Below, piece by piece: positions 42,768 to 50,448 of a stretch of 64,000 nt of DNA. Positions within the stretch are counted from its first letter, which is position 1, and each line of letters begins with the position of its first letter. The notes under the pieces were generated by a model. It saw nothing but the letters and a program-made list of their open reading frames with translations. It had not been told where the DNA came from and searched no databases. This stretch comes from Nocardioides phosphati (GTDB taxonomy: Bacteria > Actinomycetota > Actinomycetes > Propionibacteriales > Nocardioidaceae), in the NCBI RefSeq assembly GCF_014646375.1, contig NZ_BMNI01000001.1:106572-170571 (forward strand). Direction: 5' to 3'. A program made the position numbers and the translations under genes.

Positions 42768-43811
42768 ATGAGCACCACCTCTACCGCCCCCGTCCGACGC
42801 CTCCTTGCGGGCACCGCGGCCACCGCCGCCCTGCTGGGCGGGCTGACGGCCTGCGGTAGCGCAGGTGCGGAGCCCGCCAAGGCCGCGGACGGCACCGTCA
42901 CCGTCCGCTACCAGAGCTCCCCCGGAGGGGTCGATCCACTGCAGCTGGCCGATGCGCTCGGCAAGCTCCCCGGCATCACGCTCAAGAAGGTCGGCGACGT
43001 CCAGGGCGGCCCCGAGTCGCTCCGGGCGCTGGCCAGCAACCAGGTCGACATCTCCGCCTCGGCGTTCTACGGCGCGATCGCGCAGACCGTGGCCACCGGC
43101 GTGCCGATCAAGGCCGTCGTGTCGACGTACGGCACCAACGCGAAGACGGGCGCCGCGGTCGTCGCGAAGAAGGGCTCGGGCCTGACGAAGGACCCGCACT
43201 CGTTCATCGGCAAGAAGGTCGCGGTCAACACGCTCGGTGCCAACGCCGAGGCCGTGCTCGACACGTGGTTCGCCAAGGGCGGCCTGAGCAAGGACCAGAT
43301 CAAGCAGGTCACGCTCGTCCCGCTGCCGCCGCTCAACACGGCGCAGGCGCTCTCCCAGGGCCAGGTCGACGCGGCGTACGTCGGGGTCGGGCAGCTCAAG
43401 GCGATCGGCGAGGCGGTGAAGATCGACACGATCGTCAAGGACAGCGACGTCGTCGGGTTCTACAACGGCGGCGGGTTCGCGCTGCGCGACGACTGGATCG
43501 AGCACCAGAAGAAGACCGACCGCGTGCTCGTGTCCGGCATCGCGGCGGCGGTGGACTACATCGAGTCGCACGACCGGGCCCAGGTGCTGAAGGTCTACAC
43601 GAAGTGGCTGCGCGACAACGGCTACGGCGACGGGGTCGAGGCCGTCGAGAAGAACTGGAACGGCAGCAACGGCGTCTCGAGCAAGGGCGGGGTCATCGCC
43701 GACAAGGACATCGCGGTCTGGCTCGACTGGCTGGGCAGCCGCGGCGACGTGGACCCGACGAAGATCAAGCCGTCGGACGTCTACACCAACGAGTTCAACC
43801 CGGGCGCGTGA
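42768..43811 (+). CDS. Sulfonate-type ABC transporter substrate-binding lipoprotein
   Basis: 347-residue binding protein of the SsuA/NMT1/TauA class. The signal peptide ends in GGLTAC, making Cys29 the lipid anchor. The mature chain has the two-lobe layout, with GGPESLRALASNQVDISA (about 78-95) and KKVAVNTLGANAE (about 145-157) typical of SsuA-like proteins. The ATG has a GAGAGGA site. It lies between the monooxygenase gene and the ATPase gene, and the three transporter genes are close or overlapping. The ligand is probably a sulfonate or related organosulfur compound. Confidence 0.9.
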   Translation: MSTTSTAPVRRLLAGTAATAALLGGLTACGSAGAEPAKAADGTVTVRYQSSPGGVDPLQLADALGKLPGITLKKVGDVQGGPESLRALASNQVDISASAFYGAIAQTVATGVPIKAVVSTYGTNAKTGAAVVAKKGSGLTKDPHSFIGKKVAVNTLGANAEAVLDTWFAKGGLSKDQIKQVTLVPLPPLNTAQALSQGQVDAAYVGVGQLKAIGEAVKIDTIVKDSDVVGFYNGGGFALRDDWIEHQKKTDRVLVSGIAAAVDYIESHDRAQVLKVYTKWLRDNGYGDGVEAVEKNWNGSNGVSSKGGVIADKDIAVWLDWLGSRGDVDPTKIKPSDVYTNEFNPGA

Positions 43812-43821
43812 GGAGGACGTC

Positions 43822-44646
43822 ATGAGTTCCCGCATCCAGCTCCGTGACGTGGGCCAGAGCTTCCTGGTCCGCGGCAACGACGACCGGCAGCTCCGCGAGT
43901 TCGTCGCCCTCGAGGGCCTCGACCTCGACATCGCGCCGGGCGAGTTCCTCACTGTCGTCGGCCCCTCGGGCTGCGGCAAGTCCACGGTCCTCGACCTCAT
44001 CGCCGGCCTGGCAGTGCCCACCTCGGGCAGCCTGACCATCGACGGCGTGCCGATCACTGGGCCAGGGCTCGACCGCAGCGTGGTCTTCCAGCAGTACACG
44101 CTGCTCCCGTGGCGGACCGCCCAGGCCAACGTCGAGTTCGCGCTCGAGGCGAAGGGCGGGCTGTCGAAGGCCGAGCGCAAGGAGAGGGCGCAGACCTACC
44201 TCGAGCTCGTCGGGCTGTCGGAGTTCGCCGGGCGCTACCCGCACGAGCTCTCCGGCGGCATGAAGCAGCGCGTGGCGATCGCGCGCAGCCTCAGCTACCA
44301 GCCCGAGGTGCTCCTGATGGACGAGCCGTACGGCGCGCTCGACGCCCAGACCCGCGAGCGGCTCCAGGAGGAGCTGGTCTCCATCTGGCAGCGCACCGGC
44401 ACCACGGTCGTCTTCATCACCCACGACATCGACGAGGCCGTCTTCCTCGGCCAGCGCGTCGCGGTGATGAGCAGCCGGCCGGGCCGGATCAAGGCGATCG
44501 TCGACGTCGACCTCGACCGTTCCGGCGCAGGGGACCGGGACGTGCGGGCGACGGCCGAGTTCGCGGCGTACCGGCACGAGGTCTGGACGCTGCTCCGCGA
44601 GGAGCACGCGCCCGCACGCCCGAAGGAGGACGCTCGTGTCGCCTAG
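43822..44646 (+). CDS. Sulfonate-type ABC transporter ATP-binding protein
   Basis: 274-residue ABC ATPase of the SsuB/TauB/NrtD group. Walker A GPSGCGKST is at about 47-55, Q-loop VFQQYTLLPW near 92 (this LLPW form is usual in the nitrate/sulfonate/taurine family), signature LSGGMKQR at about 143 and Walker B LLMDEPYGALD at about 164. The ATG has a GAGGAGGA site ten bases after the binding-protein stop. Its last 11 bases overlap the permease start. Confidence 0.93.
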   Translation: MSSRIQLRDVGQSFLVRGNDDRQLREFVALEGLDLDIAPGEFLTVVGPSGCGKSTVLDLIAGLAVPTSGSLTIDGVPITGPGLDRSVVFQQYTLLPWRTAQANVEFALEAKGGLSKAERKERAQTYLELVGLSEFAGRYPHELSGGMKQRVAIARSLSYQPEVLLMDEPYGALDAQTRERLQEELVSIWQRTGTTVVFITHDIDEAVFLGQRVAVMSSRPGRIKAIVDVDLDRSGAGDRDVRATAEFAAYRHEVWTLLREEHAPARPKEDARVA

Positions 44647-45478
44647 CCTGCTCGAGGAGCGCACCGAGGCCCGGCCCAACCCGCGCCAGGAGGCCTCCGT
44701 CCGCGCCCGCGGCGTCTCCCGGGGCCGCCGCCGCGCGGTCACGGTCGCCCGCGGGGTCGGCGGACTCGTCACGCTGGCCGTCATCTGGGAGGTCCTGCCC
44801 CGCGTGGGGCTGGTCGACTCCTACTTCATCCCTCCGCTCAGCACGGTGCTCGAGGCGTGGTGGCAGCTGATCGTCAGCGGCGAGCTCTGGCGCCATCTCC
44901 AGGCCAGCCTGGTCCGGTCGGGTGCCGGCTTCCTGCTGGCGACGGTGCTGGCGATCCCGCTCGGGGCCGCGGTGGCGTGGTACCGCCCGGTGCGCGAGTT
45001 CTTCCAGCCCGTGCTGGAGGTCTTCCGGAACACGGCCGCGTTGGCCCTGCTGCCGGTCTTCACGCTCATCCTGGGCATCGGGGAGGCGTCGAAGATCGCG
45101 ATCATCACCTTCGCCTGCTTCTTCCCGATCCTGCTGTCGACCATCGCCGGCGTCGCCACCGTCGACGCGCAGCTGCTGCGGTCGGCGAAGGTGCTCGGGC
45201 TCTCTCCGGTGGCGACCTTCCGCAAGGTGGTCTTCCCGGCGGCGGTGCCGACGATCTTCACCGGCATCCGGATCTCGGGAGCGACGGCGATCCTGGTGCT
45301 CATCGCGGCCGAGCTGGTCGGTGCGAACGCCGGCCTGGGCTTCCTGATCAGCTACTCCAACAACAACATGCTGATCCCGAAGATGTACGCCGCGATCCTC
45401 ACGACGTCCCTCCTCGGGCTGGGGGTGAACTACGGGCTGGTCGCGCTCGAGCGGCGCTTCTCCCGCTGGCGCTCCTGA
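44636..45478 (+). CDS. Sulfonate-type ABC transporter permease
   Basis: 280-residue permease of the SsuC/TauC/NrtB class with about six transmembrane segments after a 40-residue basic cytoplasmic start. The EAA loop reads LRSAKVLGLSPVATFRKVVFPAAVP (ends at about 205), and the following GIRISGATAILVLIAAELVGAN block is typical. The GTG at 44636 has an AAGGAGGA site inside the ATPase gene. A terminator shared with the convergent flavoprotein gene follows 40 bases after the stop. Confidence 0.92.
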   Translation: MSPSLLEERTEARPNPRQEASVRARGVSRGRRRAVTVARGVGGLVTLAVIWEVLPRVGLVDSYFIPPLSTVLEAWWQLIVSGELWRHLQASLVRSGAGFLLATVLAIPLGAAVAWYRPVREFFQPVLEVFRNTAALALLPVFTLILGIGEASKIAIITFACFFPILLSTIAGVATVDAQLLRSAKVLGLSPVATFRKVVFPAAVPTIFTGIRISGATAILVLIAAELVGANAGLGFLISYSNNNMLIPKMYAAILTTSLLGLGVNYGLVALERRFSRWRS

Positions 45479-45518
45479 CGTACGCCGTACGGCTGGCCGC
45501 CGCGGCTGCACGGACGAG

Positions 45519-45550
45519 GCCGCCCTCCCTGCTCAGGCAGGGAGGGCGGC
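45519..45550. terminator. Shared terminator of convergent genes
   Basis: A perfect 14-bp stem (45519-45532 with 45537-45550) and TCAG loop, followed by TTTCTCGTT on the plus strand. The minus-strand stop codon of the flavoprotein gene lies in the loop, so its last codons form one arm. Confidence 0.9.
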
Positions 45551-48388
45551 TTTCTCGTTCTCCAGCAGCTCGAGGCGGCGCCGGTCGAGCGGGGAGTGGC
45601 GGCGCGTGACGCGGTCCTCGAGGAGCTCGCGGGCCTGCGGGACCCGGCCGCTGCGGTGGAGCGCGAGGAGCAGCGTCTCCTCGACGATCTCGCGCTGCGC
45701 GGCCGAGCCACCGACCGTGGCGAGGTCGGGCAGGGCGGCGGCGAGGTGCTCGATGGCGGGGTCCCACTCCTCGCGGAGCACGTCGGCGAGCCCCTGGCAG
45801 ACGGGGGAGACGACGCTGCGGGTCGCCGCGTCGCGGGAGCGGCGGCAGCGGGCGCCGAGGGCGTCGAGCGCCGCGGGGTCCTGGTTGGCCGCGTGGGCGA
45901 CCGCCGCGTGGAGCGCGATGAACGGCGTCGACGGGCTGCCGAGCAGGTCGTGGTCGACGGCGGCGAGCACGGACCCGGCCGCCGGGGGAGCGCCGCGCTC
46001 GGGCTCCCACTCCGTCGTGGCGACCCGCCACCGCCAGAGCAGCGACGCGGTGTCGACGAGCCCGCGCACACCGGTCACGTCGGCGAGCTGTCGCGCGAAG
46101 CGTGCCTCGACCGCGGCCAGGTCGCCGAGCGCGAGGTCGTGGAGCGCGGCGTGCCAGGCGAAGTGCGCGCGGTGGCTCGCGCTGCGTCCGCTCGCATCGA
46201 TCCAGTGGTCGAGCCAGGCCCGTCCGGTCTCGTGCTGCCCCGTCTCGTAGTGCACGTGGGTGAGCGCGTGCACCGCGTGGCCCGACGCGGGCTCGCACGA
46301 CAGGGCGGACTCGGCGAGCAGCGCGGCCTCGTCGTACCGGGCCTGGTCCTGGCGGACGAAGGCGAGCAGGGAGATGAACCACCAGTGGTCCCCGTACGCC
46401 GGGGCGAGGTTCTCGACGAGCGCCCAGACGTCCTGCTGCACGTCGATCACGCCGGAGAAGGCGATCGTCGGGACGGCGGCGGAGACCGCCAGCACGTCCC
46501 GCGGGTACGCCGCGACGTGGCGCCGCAGGGCGTCCGCGCCGGCCCGGCGGGGCTCACGGACGCGGAGACCGACGACGCTGACGAGCGAGCGCTCGCGGTC
46601 GTCGGCGTTCTGCTTCGCGGCGCGGCGGGCGGCGGCCAGGGCGGCGGTGACGTCGGTCGCGGCACCGGCCTCGTGGCCGAGGAGGGCGAGCGCGGCATGG
46701 GCGAGGGCGAAGTCGGGGTCGAGCCGGGCGGCCTCGGCGAACAGGTCCTCGGCGCCGGACTGCAGCCGCATCAGCCGCTCGAGCCCGGCGTTGAAGGTGG
46801 CCGCGGCCTCGGCGGTGGTGGACAGCGGGAGGCCGAGCGGGTCCCGTGGACGGGCGACGGGGTGGTGGCCCGGCACCCAGGTGCCGTCGGCCAGGCGACG
46901 CGGGAGGGGAGCGACGTCCTCGAGCACCGAGACCGCGAGGGCGAGTGCCTGCTGGCGGATCTCGGGGACGGCGGTCGACTCCCACAGCTCGCCGCGGCGC
47001 AGCGCGCCGAGGGCCCAGAGCGGGGCGTCGCTGCGCCCGCGGCCGTCGACGAGGCGGCCGTCGCGGGTGCGCAGGCCCATGCCAGCGGTGGAGGTCACGG
47101 CGAGCGCGCCGTCGAGGCGGGGGCGGAGCAGGTCGTCGAGCAGGGGGTTGCCCAGCTCGCCGACGTCGGAGCGTGGCCCGGTGCAGTTGACCACCCAGCC
47201 GACCTCGCGCGCGGTGCCGTCGGAGGTCGTGACCTCGAGCCCGCCGCAGGGCAGCGGGGTCACGGCCTGCACAGTGGCGGCGATGAGCGTGACCTCGCCG
47301 GAGCCGACGAGCGCGTCGAGCCGGTCGTGGCTCCCGCGGGGCAGGCGGTGGCGCAGCCGGTTCCAGGCGGCGACGTCCTGGGTGAGGAAGGTGTGTCGGT
47401 CCTCCTCGGGCAGGCGCTGCCACAGCTCGGCGACGCGGAACCGCAGGCCGTCGATCCCCGGGCGCCAGTCGCCGCTCGCCGAGCGGGCGTCGTCGAGGTG
47501 GCGCCTGACCCGGTTGCGGAGCTCCGTGAGCGTCGCGCCCCAGTCGCTGATGTCCGGGATGACCGCGGGCTTGAGGCGGTCGGCATGGCAGGCGGGCAGC
47601 GCGCCGGAGCGTGAGATCGCCTGCAGGTGCCGGCCGTCGCGGGTTCCCGCGAGGGAGAGCAGGACGTCGACCGCGGTCAGGCCGGTGCCCACCAGCAGCA
47701 CGTCGGCAGGGCCGGTGCGGTCACGGCGGACCGGGTCGAGGGCGCCCGGCGCCCACGGGTCCGCCACGAAGAACGGCGAGTCCCGCAGTGCCTCGGGCGC
47801 CCAGGCATCGCCCGTCGCGGGGAGGCCCGCTGCGACCACGACCGCGTCGGCGAGCAAGGTCTCCGCGGCGCCTGCCTGCGCGCCGCCGGGAGGGCCGGCC
47901 AGGGAGAGGCGCGCCCGCGCCCCGTCCCGGCGTACGGCGGTGACGGTGGTGCGGGCGTGCTCCACGGTGGTCTCGACGAGGACGTCGCGGAGCGCGCCGG
48001 TGAGCTGCTCGTCGAGGTAGCGCCCCCACGTACGCCGGCTGGCGAAGGTGAACGCGTGGGCGTCGGGCTGCTGGCCCTGGAGCCAGTGGAGGAAGTGCGA
48101 GGGGTCCTCGGGCAGGGCGCTCATGCCCGCCGCCGGCACGTTGAGCAGGTGCTGCTCGTCGGGGGTGCCGAAGGCGACGCCGCGGGCCCAGCGGTCGGCC
48201 GGGTCGAGGAGGACGATCTCGACCGGGGTGGAGCGGCGCCCCGACTCGCGCACGAGGTGGAGCGCCGTCAGCGTGCCGGCTGCTCCGGCGCCGACGACCG
48301 CGACGAGCGGACGGCGGCTCATCGCCGGCACCGCGGGGACAGGGGACTCGCCATGCGACACGCGCTCATGACAAGTAAGCATAGTCAA
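45533..48388 (-). CDS. FAD/NAD(P)-binding flavoprotein fused to TPR (TTC38-like) domain
   Basis: Up to 951 residues in two parts. Residues about 25-530 are an FAD/NAD(P)-binding protein (NAD_binding_9 type) with VAVVGAGAAGTLTALHL at about 29-45 and a second dinucleotide motif VLLVGTGLTAVDVLLSL near 235. Residues about 540-940 are helical repeats resembling TPR-38-type proteins (SGHAVHALTHVHYETGQHE and the following RAHFAWHAALHDLALGD are characteristic). I know these as separate proteins, so the fusion is notable. It is convergent with the ssu-like operon. The outermost ATG (48388) is given as a bound. It overlaps a candidate operator, so GTG 48361 or ATG 48322, just before the Rossmann strand, may be the true start. 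Confidence 0.8.
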   Translation of the reverse strand: MTMLTCHERVSHGESPVPAVPAMSRRPLVAVVGAGAAGTLTALHLVRESGRRSTPVEIVLLDPADRWARGVAFGTPDEQHLLNVPAAGMSALPEDPSHFLHWLQGQQPDAHAFTFASRRTWGRYLDEQLTGALRDVLVETTVEHARTTVTAVRRDGARARLSLAGPPGGAQAGAAETLLADAVVVAAGLPATGDAWAPEALRDSPFFVADPWAPGALDPVRRDRTGPADVLLVGTGLTAVDVLLSLAGTRDGRHLQAISRSGALPACHADRLKPAVIPDISDWGATLTELRNRVRRHLDDARSASGDWRPGIDGLRFRVAELWQRLPEEDRHTFLTQDVAAWNRLRHRLPRGSHDRLDALVGSGEVTLIAATVQAVTPLPCGGLEVTTSDGTAREVGWVVNCTGPRSDVGELGNPLLDDLLRPRLDGALAVTSTAGMGLRTRDGRLVDGRGRSDAPLWALGALRRGELWESTAVPEIRQQALALAVSVLEDVAPLPRRLADGTWVPGHHPVARPRDPLGLPLSTTAEAAATFNAGLERLMRLQSGAEDLFAEAARLDPDFALAHAALALLGHEAGAATDVTAALAAARRAAKQNADDRERSLVSVVGLRVREPRRAGADALRRHVAAYPRDVLAVSAAVPTIAFSGVIDVQQDVWALVENLAPAYGDHWWFISLLAFVRQDQARYDEAALLAESALSCEPASGHAVHALTHVHYETGQHETGRAWLDHWIDASGRSASHRAHFAWHAALHDLALGDLAAVEARFARQLADVTGVRGLVDTASLLWRWRVATTEWEPERGAPPAAGSVLAAVDHDLLGSPSTPFIALHAAVAHAANQDPAALDALGARCRRSRDAATRSVVSPVCQGLADVLREEWDPAIEHLAAALPDLATVGGSAAQREIVEETLLLALHRSGRVPQARELLEDRVTRRHSPLDRRRLELLENEKAALPA

Positions 48389-48398
48389 TAACTAGGAA
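48382..48398 (-). promoter_or_regulatory. Candidate sulfur-regulon operator, copy 2
   Basis: TAGT-N5-ACTAGGAA on the plus strand, identical to 41345-41361, at the promoter of the flavoprotein-TPR gene. TATGCT (complement of 48376-48381) next to it is a possible -10. Confidence 0.5.
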
Positions 48399-48456
48399 TA
48401 AATCCGGATATGCGCTCGCGACGCGGCCCCCGTGCGCTGGGGCGGCCCGCACCGGA

Positions 48457-48490
48457 GCCGGGACGTCGCGCGATCACGCGACGTCCCGGC
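48457..48490 (-). terminator. Terminator after terC
   Basis: A perfect 14-bp stem (48457-48470 with 48477-48490) and six-base loop, 14 bases after the TerC stop. The remaining bases to 48399 show nothing further. Confidence 0.85.
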
Positions 48491-48503
48491 GGAGGGCCGA
48501 GGG

Positions 48504-49562
48504 TCAGTCGTCTTCCCAGTCGCGGCGGGGGCCGGTGAGGGCGTCGCGCTCGGGGGCGCTCATCCGTGCGCTCGCCAGGAGCGAGACGACGGTGGTGACC
48601 GCGAGCGTGCCGATGATGACGACGAGCGAGAGCCAGATCGGGATGTCCGGGGCCCATGCGACGTGGTGGCCGCCGTTGATGAACGGCAGCTCGTTGGTGT
48701 GCAGCGCGTGCAGCACGAGCTTCACGCCGATGAAGCCGAGCAGGAAGGCCAGGCCGTAGGAGAGGTAGATCAGCCGCTCGAGCAGGCCGCCGATGAGGAA
48801 GTAGAGCTGGCGCAGGCCCATCAGCGCGAAGATGTTGGCGGTGAAGACGAGGTAGGGGTCCTTCGTCAGGCCGTAGATCGCGGGGATCGAGTCGAGCGCG
48901 AAGAGCAGGTCGGTCGTGCCGAGCGTGAGGATGACCAGGAACATCGGGGTGATGACGCGCTTGCCGTCGATGCGCGCGAAGGCCTTCGTGCCGTTCCACT
49001 CCTTGGTGGCCGGCAGGCGCTTCTCGGCGAAGGCGACGAGCTTGTTCTCCTCGAACTCGTCCTCGTCCTCGCCGCCCTCCCTGGCGAGCTTCGCCGCGGT
49101 GTAGATGAGGAAGGCGCCGAACAGGTAGAAGACCCAGCTCCAGCGGTCGATGGCCGCAGCGCCGATCACGATGAAGACGCCGCGGAAGACGAGCGCCAGC
49201 ACGATGCCGATCAGCAGCGCCTTCTGCTGGAACTGCCGGGGCACGCCGAAGCTGGCCATGATGATGATGAAGATGAAGAGGTTGTCGACCGACAGCGAGT
49301 ACTCCGTCAGCCAGCCGGCGAAGAACTCCGGGCCGGGGCTGGGAGAGAGCGCGTGGGGCTCGGCGAAGACCCACAGGCCGACGCCGAAGGCGACGGCCAG
49401 GCCGACGTAGAAGGCGAGGTGGCGCGAGGCCTCACGCAGCGAGGGCTCGTGGGGACGACGGCCGATCACGAGGATGTCGACCACGATGATGCCGAGCGTC
49501 ACCAGCAGGGTGACGAGCCAGACGGTGGGGGAGGCGACCGAGTCGCCGAGAAGTGCGTCCAT
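48504..49562 (-). CDS. TerC-family membrane protein (probable metal exporter)
   Basis: 352-residue polytopic membrane protein of the TerC/Alx family. About eight or nine transmembrane segments are visible. The two conserved acidic membrane motifs are present: EYSLSVDNLFIF (about 89-100) and TTDLLFALDSIPAI (about 222-235). Alx and related TerC proteins export manganese, and the yybP-ykoY manganese riboswitch directly upstream supports that role here. The ATG at 49562 is chosen because the open frame further upstream is the riboswitch itself. The ribosome site GGAGGAAGGG lies in the switch's expression hairpin. Confidence 0.92.
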   Translation of the reverse strand: MDALLGDSVASPTVWLVTLLVTLGIIVVDILVIGRRPHEPSLREASRHLAFYVGLAVAFGVGLWVFAEPHALSPSPGPEFFAGWLTEYSLSVDNLFIFIIIMASFGVPRQFQQKALLIGIVLALVFRGVFIVIGAAAIDRWSWVFYLFGAFLIYTAAKLAREGGEDEDEFEENKLVAFAEKRLPATKEWNGTKAFARIDGKRVITPMFLVILTLGTTDLLFALDSIPAIYGLTKDPYLVFTANIFALMGLRQLYFLIGGLLERLIYLSYGLAFLLGFIGVKLVLHALHTNELPFINGGHHVAWAPDIPIWLSLVVIIGTLAVTTVVSLLASARMSAPERDALTGPRRDWEDD

Positions 49563-49576
49563 GGGAGATATCCCTT

Positions 49577-49609
49577 CCTCCGGAGTGTGTGCAGGACTGA
49601 CTCCGGAGG
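49577..49609 (-). promoter_or_regulatory. Riboswitch expression platform hiding the terC ribosome site
   Basis: A perfect 10-bp hairpin (arms 49577-49586 and 49600-49609) includes the GGAGG ribosome site of terC. Its upstream arm also contains the bases that close the aptamer P1 stem, so the two structures exclude each other. Metal binding should free the site and turn translation on. Confidence 0.7.
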
Positions 49610-49703
49610 TCTCTTCCGCCCGGCGCTGAGCGCGGACCGATGGCACCGGGGCCACACCGGGCCCGTACTGACGACACCACCGCGAAGGAATACTCCCCTC
49701 CAA
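49604..49703 (-). ncRNA. yybP-ykoY (manganese) riboswitch aptamer
   Basis: Read on the minus strand, the leader holds the conserved blocks of the yybP-ykoY aptamer in order: GGGGAGTA near its start, then GTCGTCAGTACGG, a GC-rich arm, and AGAGACCTCC at the end. GGAGG and CCTCC close the P1 stem. It stands immediately upstream of a terC gene, the usual partner in bacteria. Recognition is by motif; covariance scoring was not possible. Confidence 0.85.
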
Positions 49704-49716
49704 GGTGGCGCCAGTC

Positions 49717-49722
49717 TACGGT
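49717..49722 (+). promoter_or_regulatory. -10 element of the methyltransferase gene
   Basis: TACGGT six bases before the GTG at 49729; probable leaderless transcript, divergent from the riboswitch. Confidence 0.6.
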
Positions 49723-49728
49723 GCGGAG

Positions 49729-50373
49729 GTGAGCCTTGCCCAACGCGCGATGCAGCACCCGCTCCTGGCCCCCGTCTACCAGCACGTCTGGCGGCCTGCC
49801 TGGTGGCTCGGCGCGAACGCCTTCGACCTCCCGCACCTGCTCCGCGAGAAGGCGAAGGCCGTCGAGGCTCTGCGACTCGGCCCGGGTGACCTCGTGCTCG
49901 ACGTCGCCTGCGGTCCCGGCAACTTCACGACCGCGTACGCCGCTGCGGTCGCGCCCGCGGGCCTCGCCCTCGGCATCGACCTCTCGCGGCCGATGCTGCG
50001 GCAGGCCGCGCGCGACCACGACGCTCCCGGCACGGCGTACGTCGAGGGCAGTGCGCTGCGGCTGCCGTTCGGCGACGACGCCTTCGACGGGGTCGCCTGC
50101 TACGGCGCGCTCTACCTGATCCCGGACCCGTTCGTGGCGCTGGACGAGATCGTGCGGGTGGTCCGGCCGGGCGGCCGGGTGGCGATCATGACGACGACCG
50201 CCCCGGACGTGGTGCGCGGCCTGGCCGGCCAGGTGGCGCGCCTGTCGGGGCTGAGGGTCTTCGGCCCGGCCGAGGTGACCGGCCGGCTCGAGGCTGCCGG
50301 CTTCACCGAGGTCAGCCGCGAGATCCACGGCTTCTTCCAGTACGTCGCGGCCACCGCGCCTGGCGAGGTGTGA
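49729..50373 (+). CDS. Class I SAM-dependent methyltransferase
   Basis: 214-residue methyltransferase of the UbiE/Methyltransf_11 group. Motif I DVACGPGNFTTA is at about 57-68, motif II VEGSALRLPFGDDAFDGV at about 105-122, and motif III VVRPGGRVAIMT near 145-156. The GTG at 49729 is chosen over an upstream GTG at 49705 because TACGGT ends six bases before it. The cytochrome P450 gene follows 75 bases downstream on the same strand. The pair could modify the same small molecule, but the P450 has its own -10-like element. The substrate is unknown. Confidence 0.85.
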   Translation: MSLAQRAMQHPLLAPVYQHVWRPAWWLGANAFDLPHLLREKAKAVEALRLGPGDLVLDVACGPGNFTTAYAAAVAPAGLALGIDLSRPMLRQAARDHDAPGTAYVEGSALRLPFGDDAFDGVACYGALYLIPDPFVALDEIVRVVRPGGRVAIMTTTAPDVVRGLAGQVARLSGLRVFGPAEVTGRLEAAGFTEVSREIHGFFQYVAATAPGEV

Positions 50374-50448
50374 GCGGTGGGCGCGCCGCGCCCGACCGTT
50401 CCTTGCGAAATTCACCCTTTCCTCAGTCGCAAACGGCAGCATGTGGCC

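Noticed and set aside
49563-49703. Upstream extension of the terC reading frame by about 47 codons
   Set aside because: The stretch is the yybP-ykoY riboswitch and its expression hairpin, and the ATG at 49562 starts the conserved chain.
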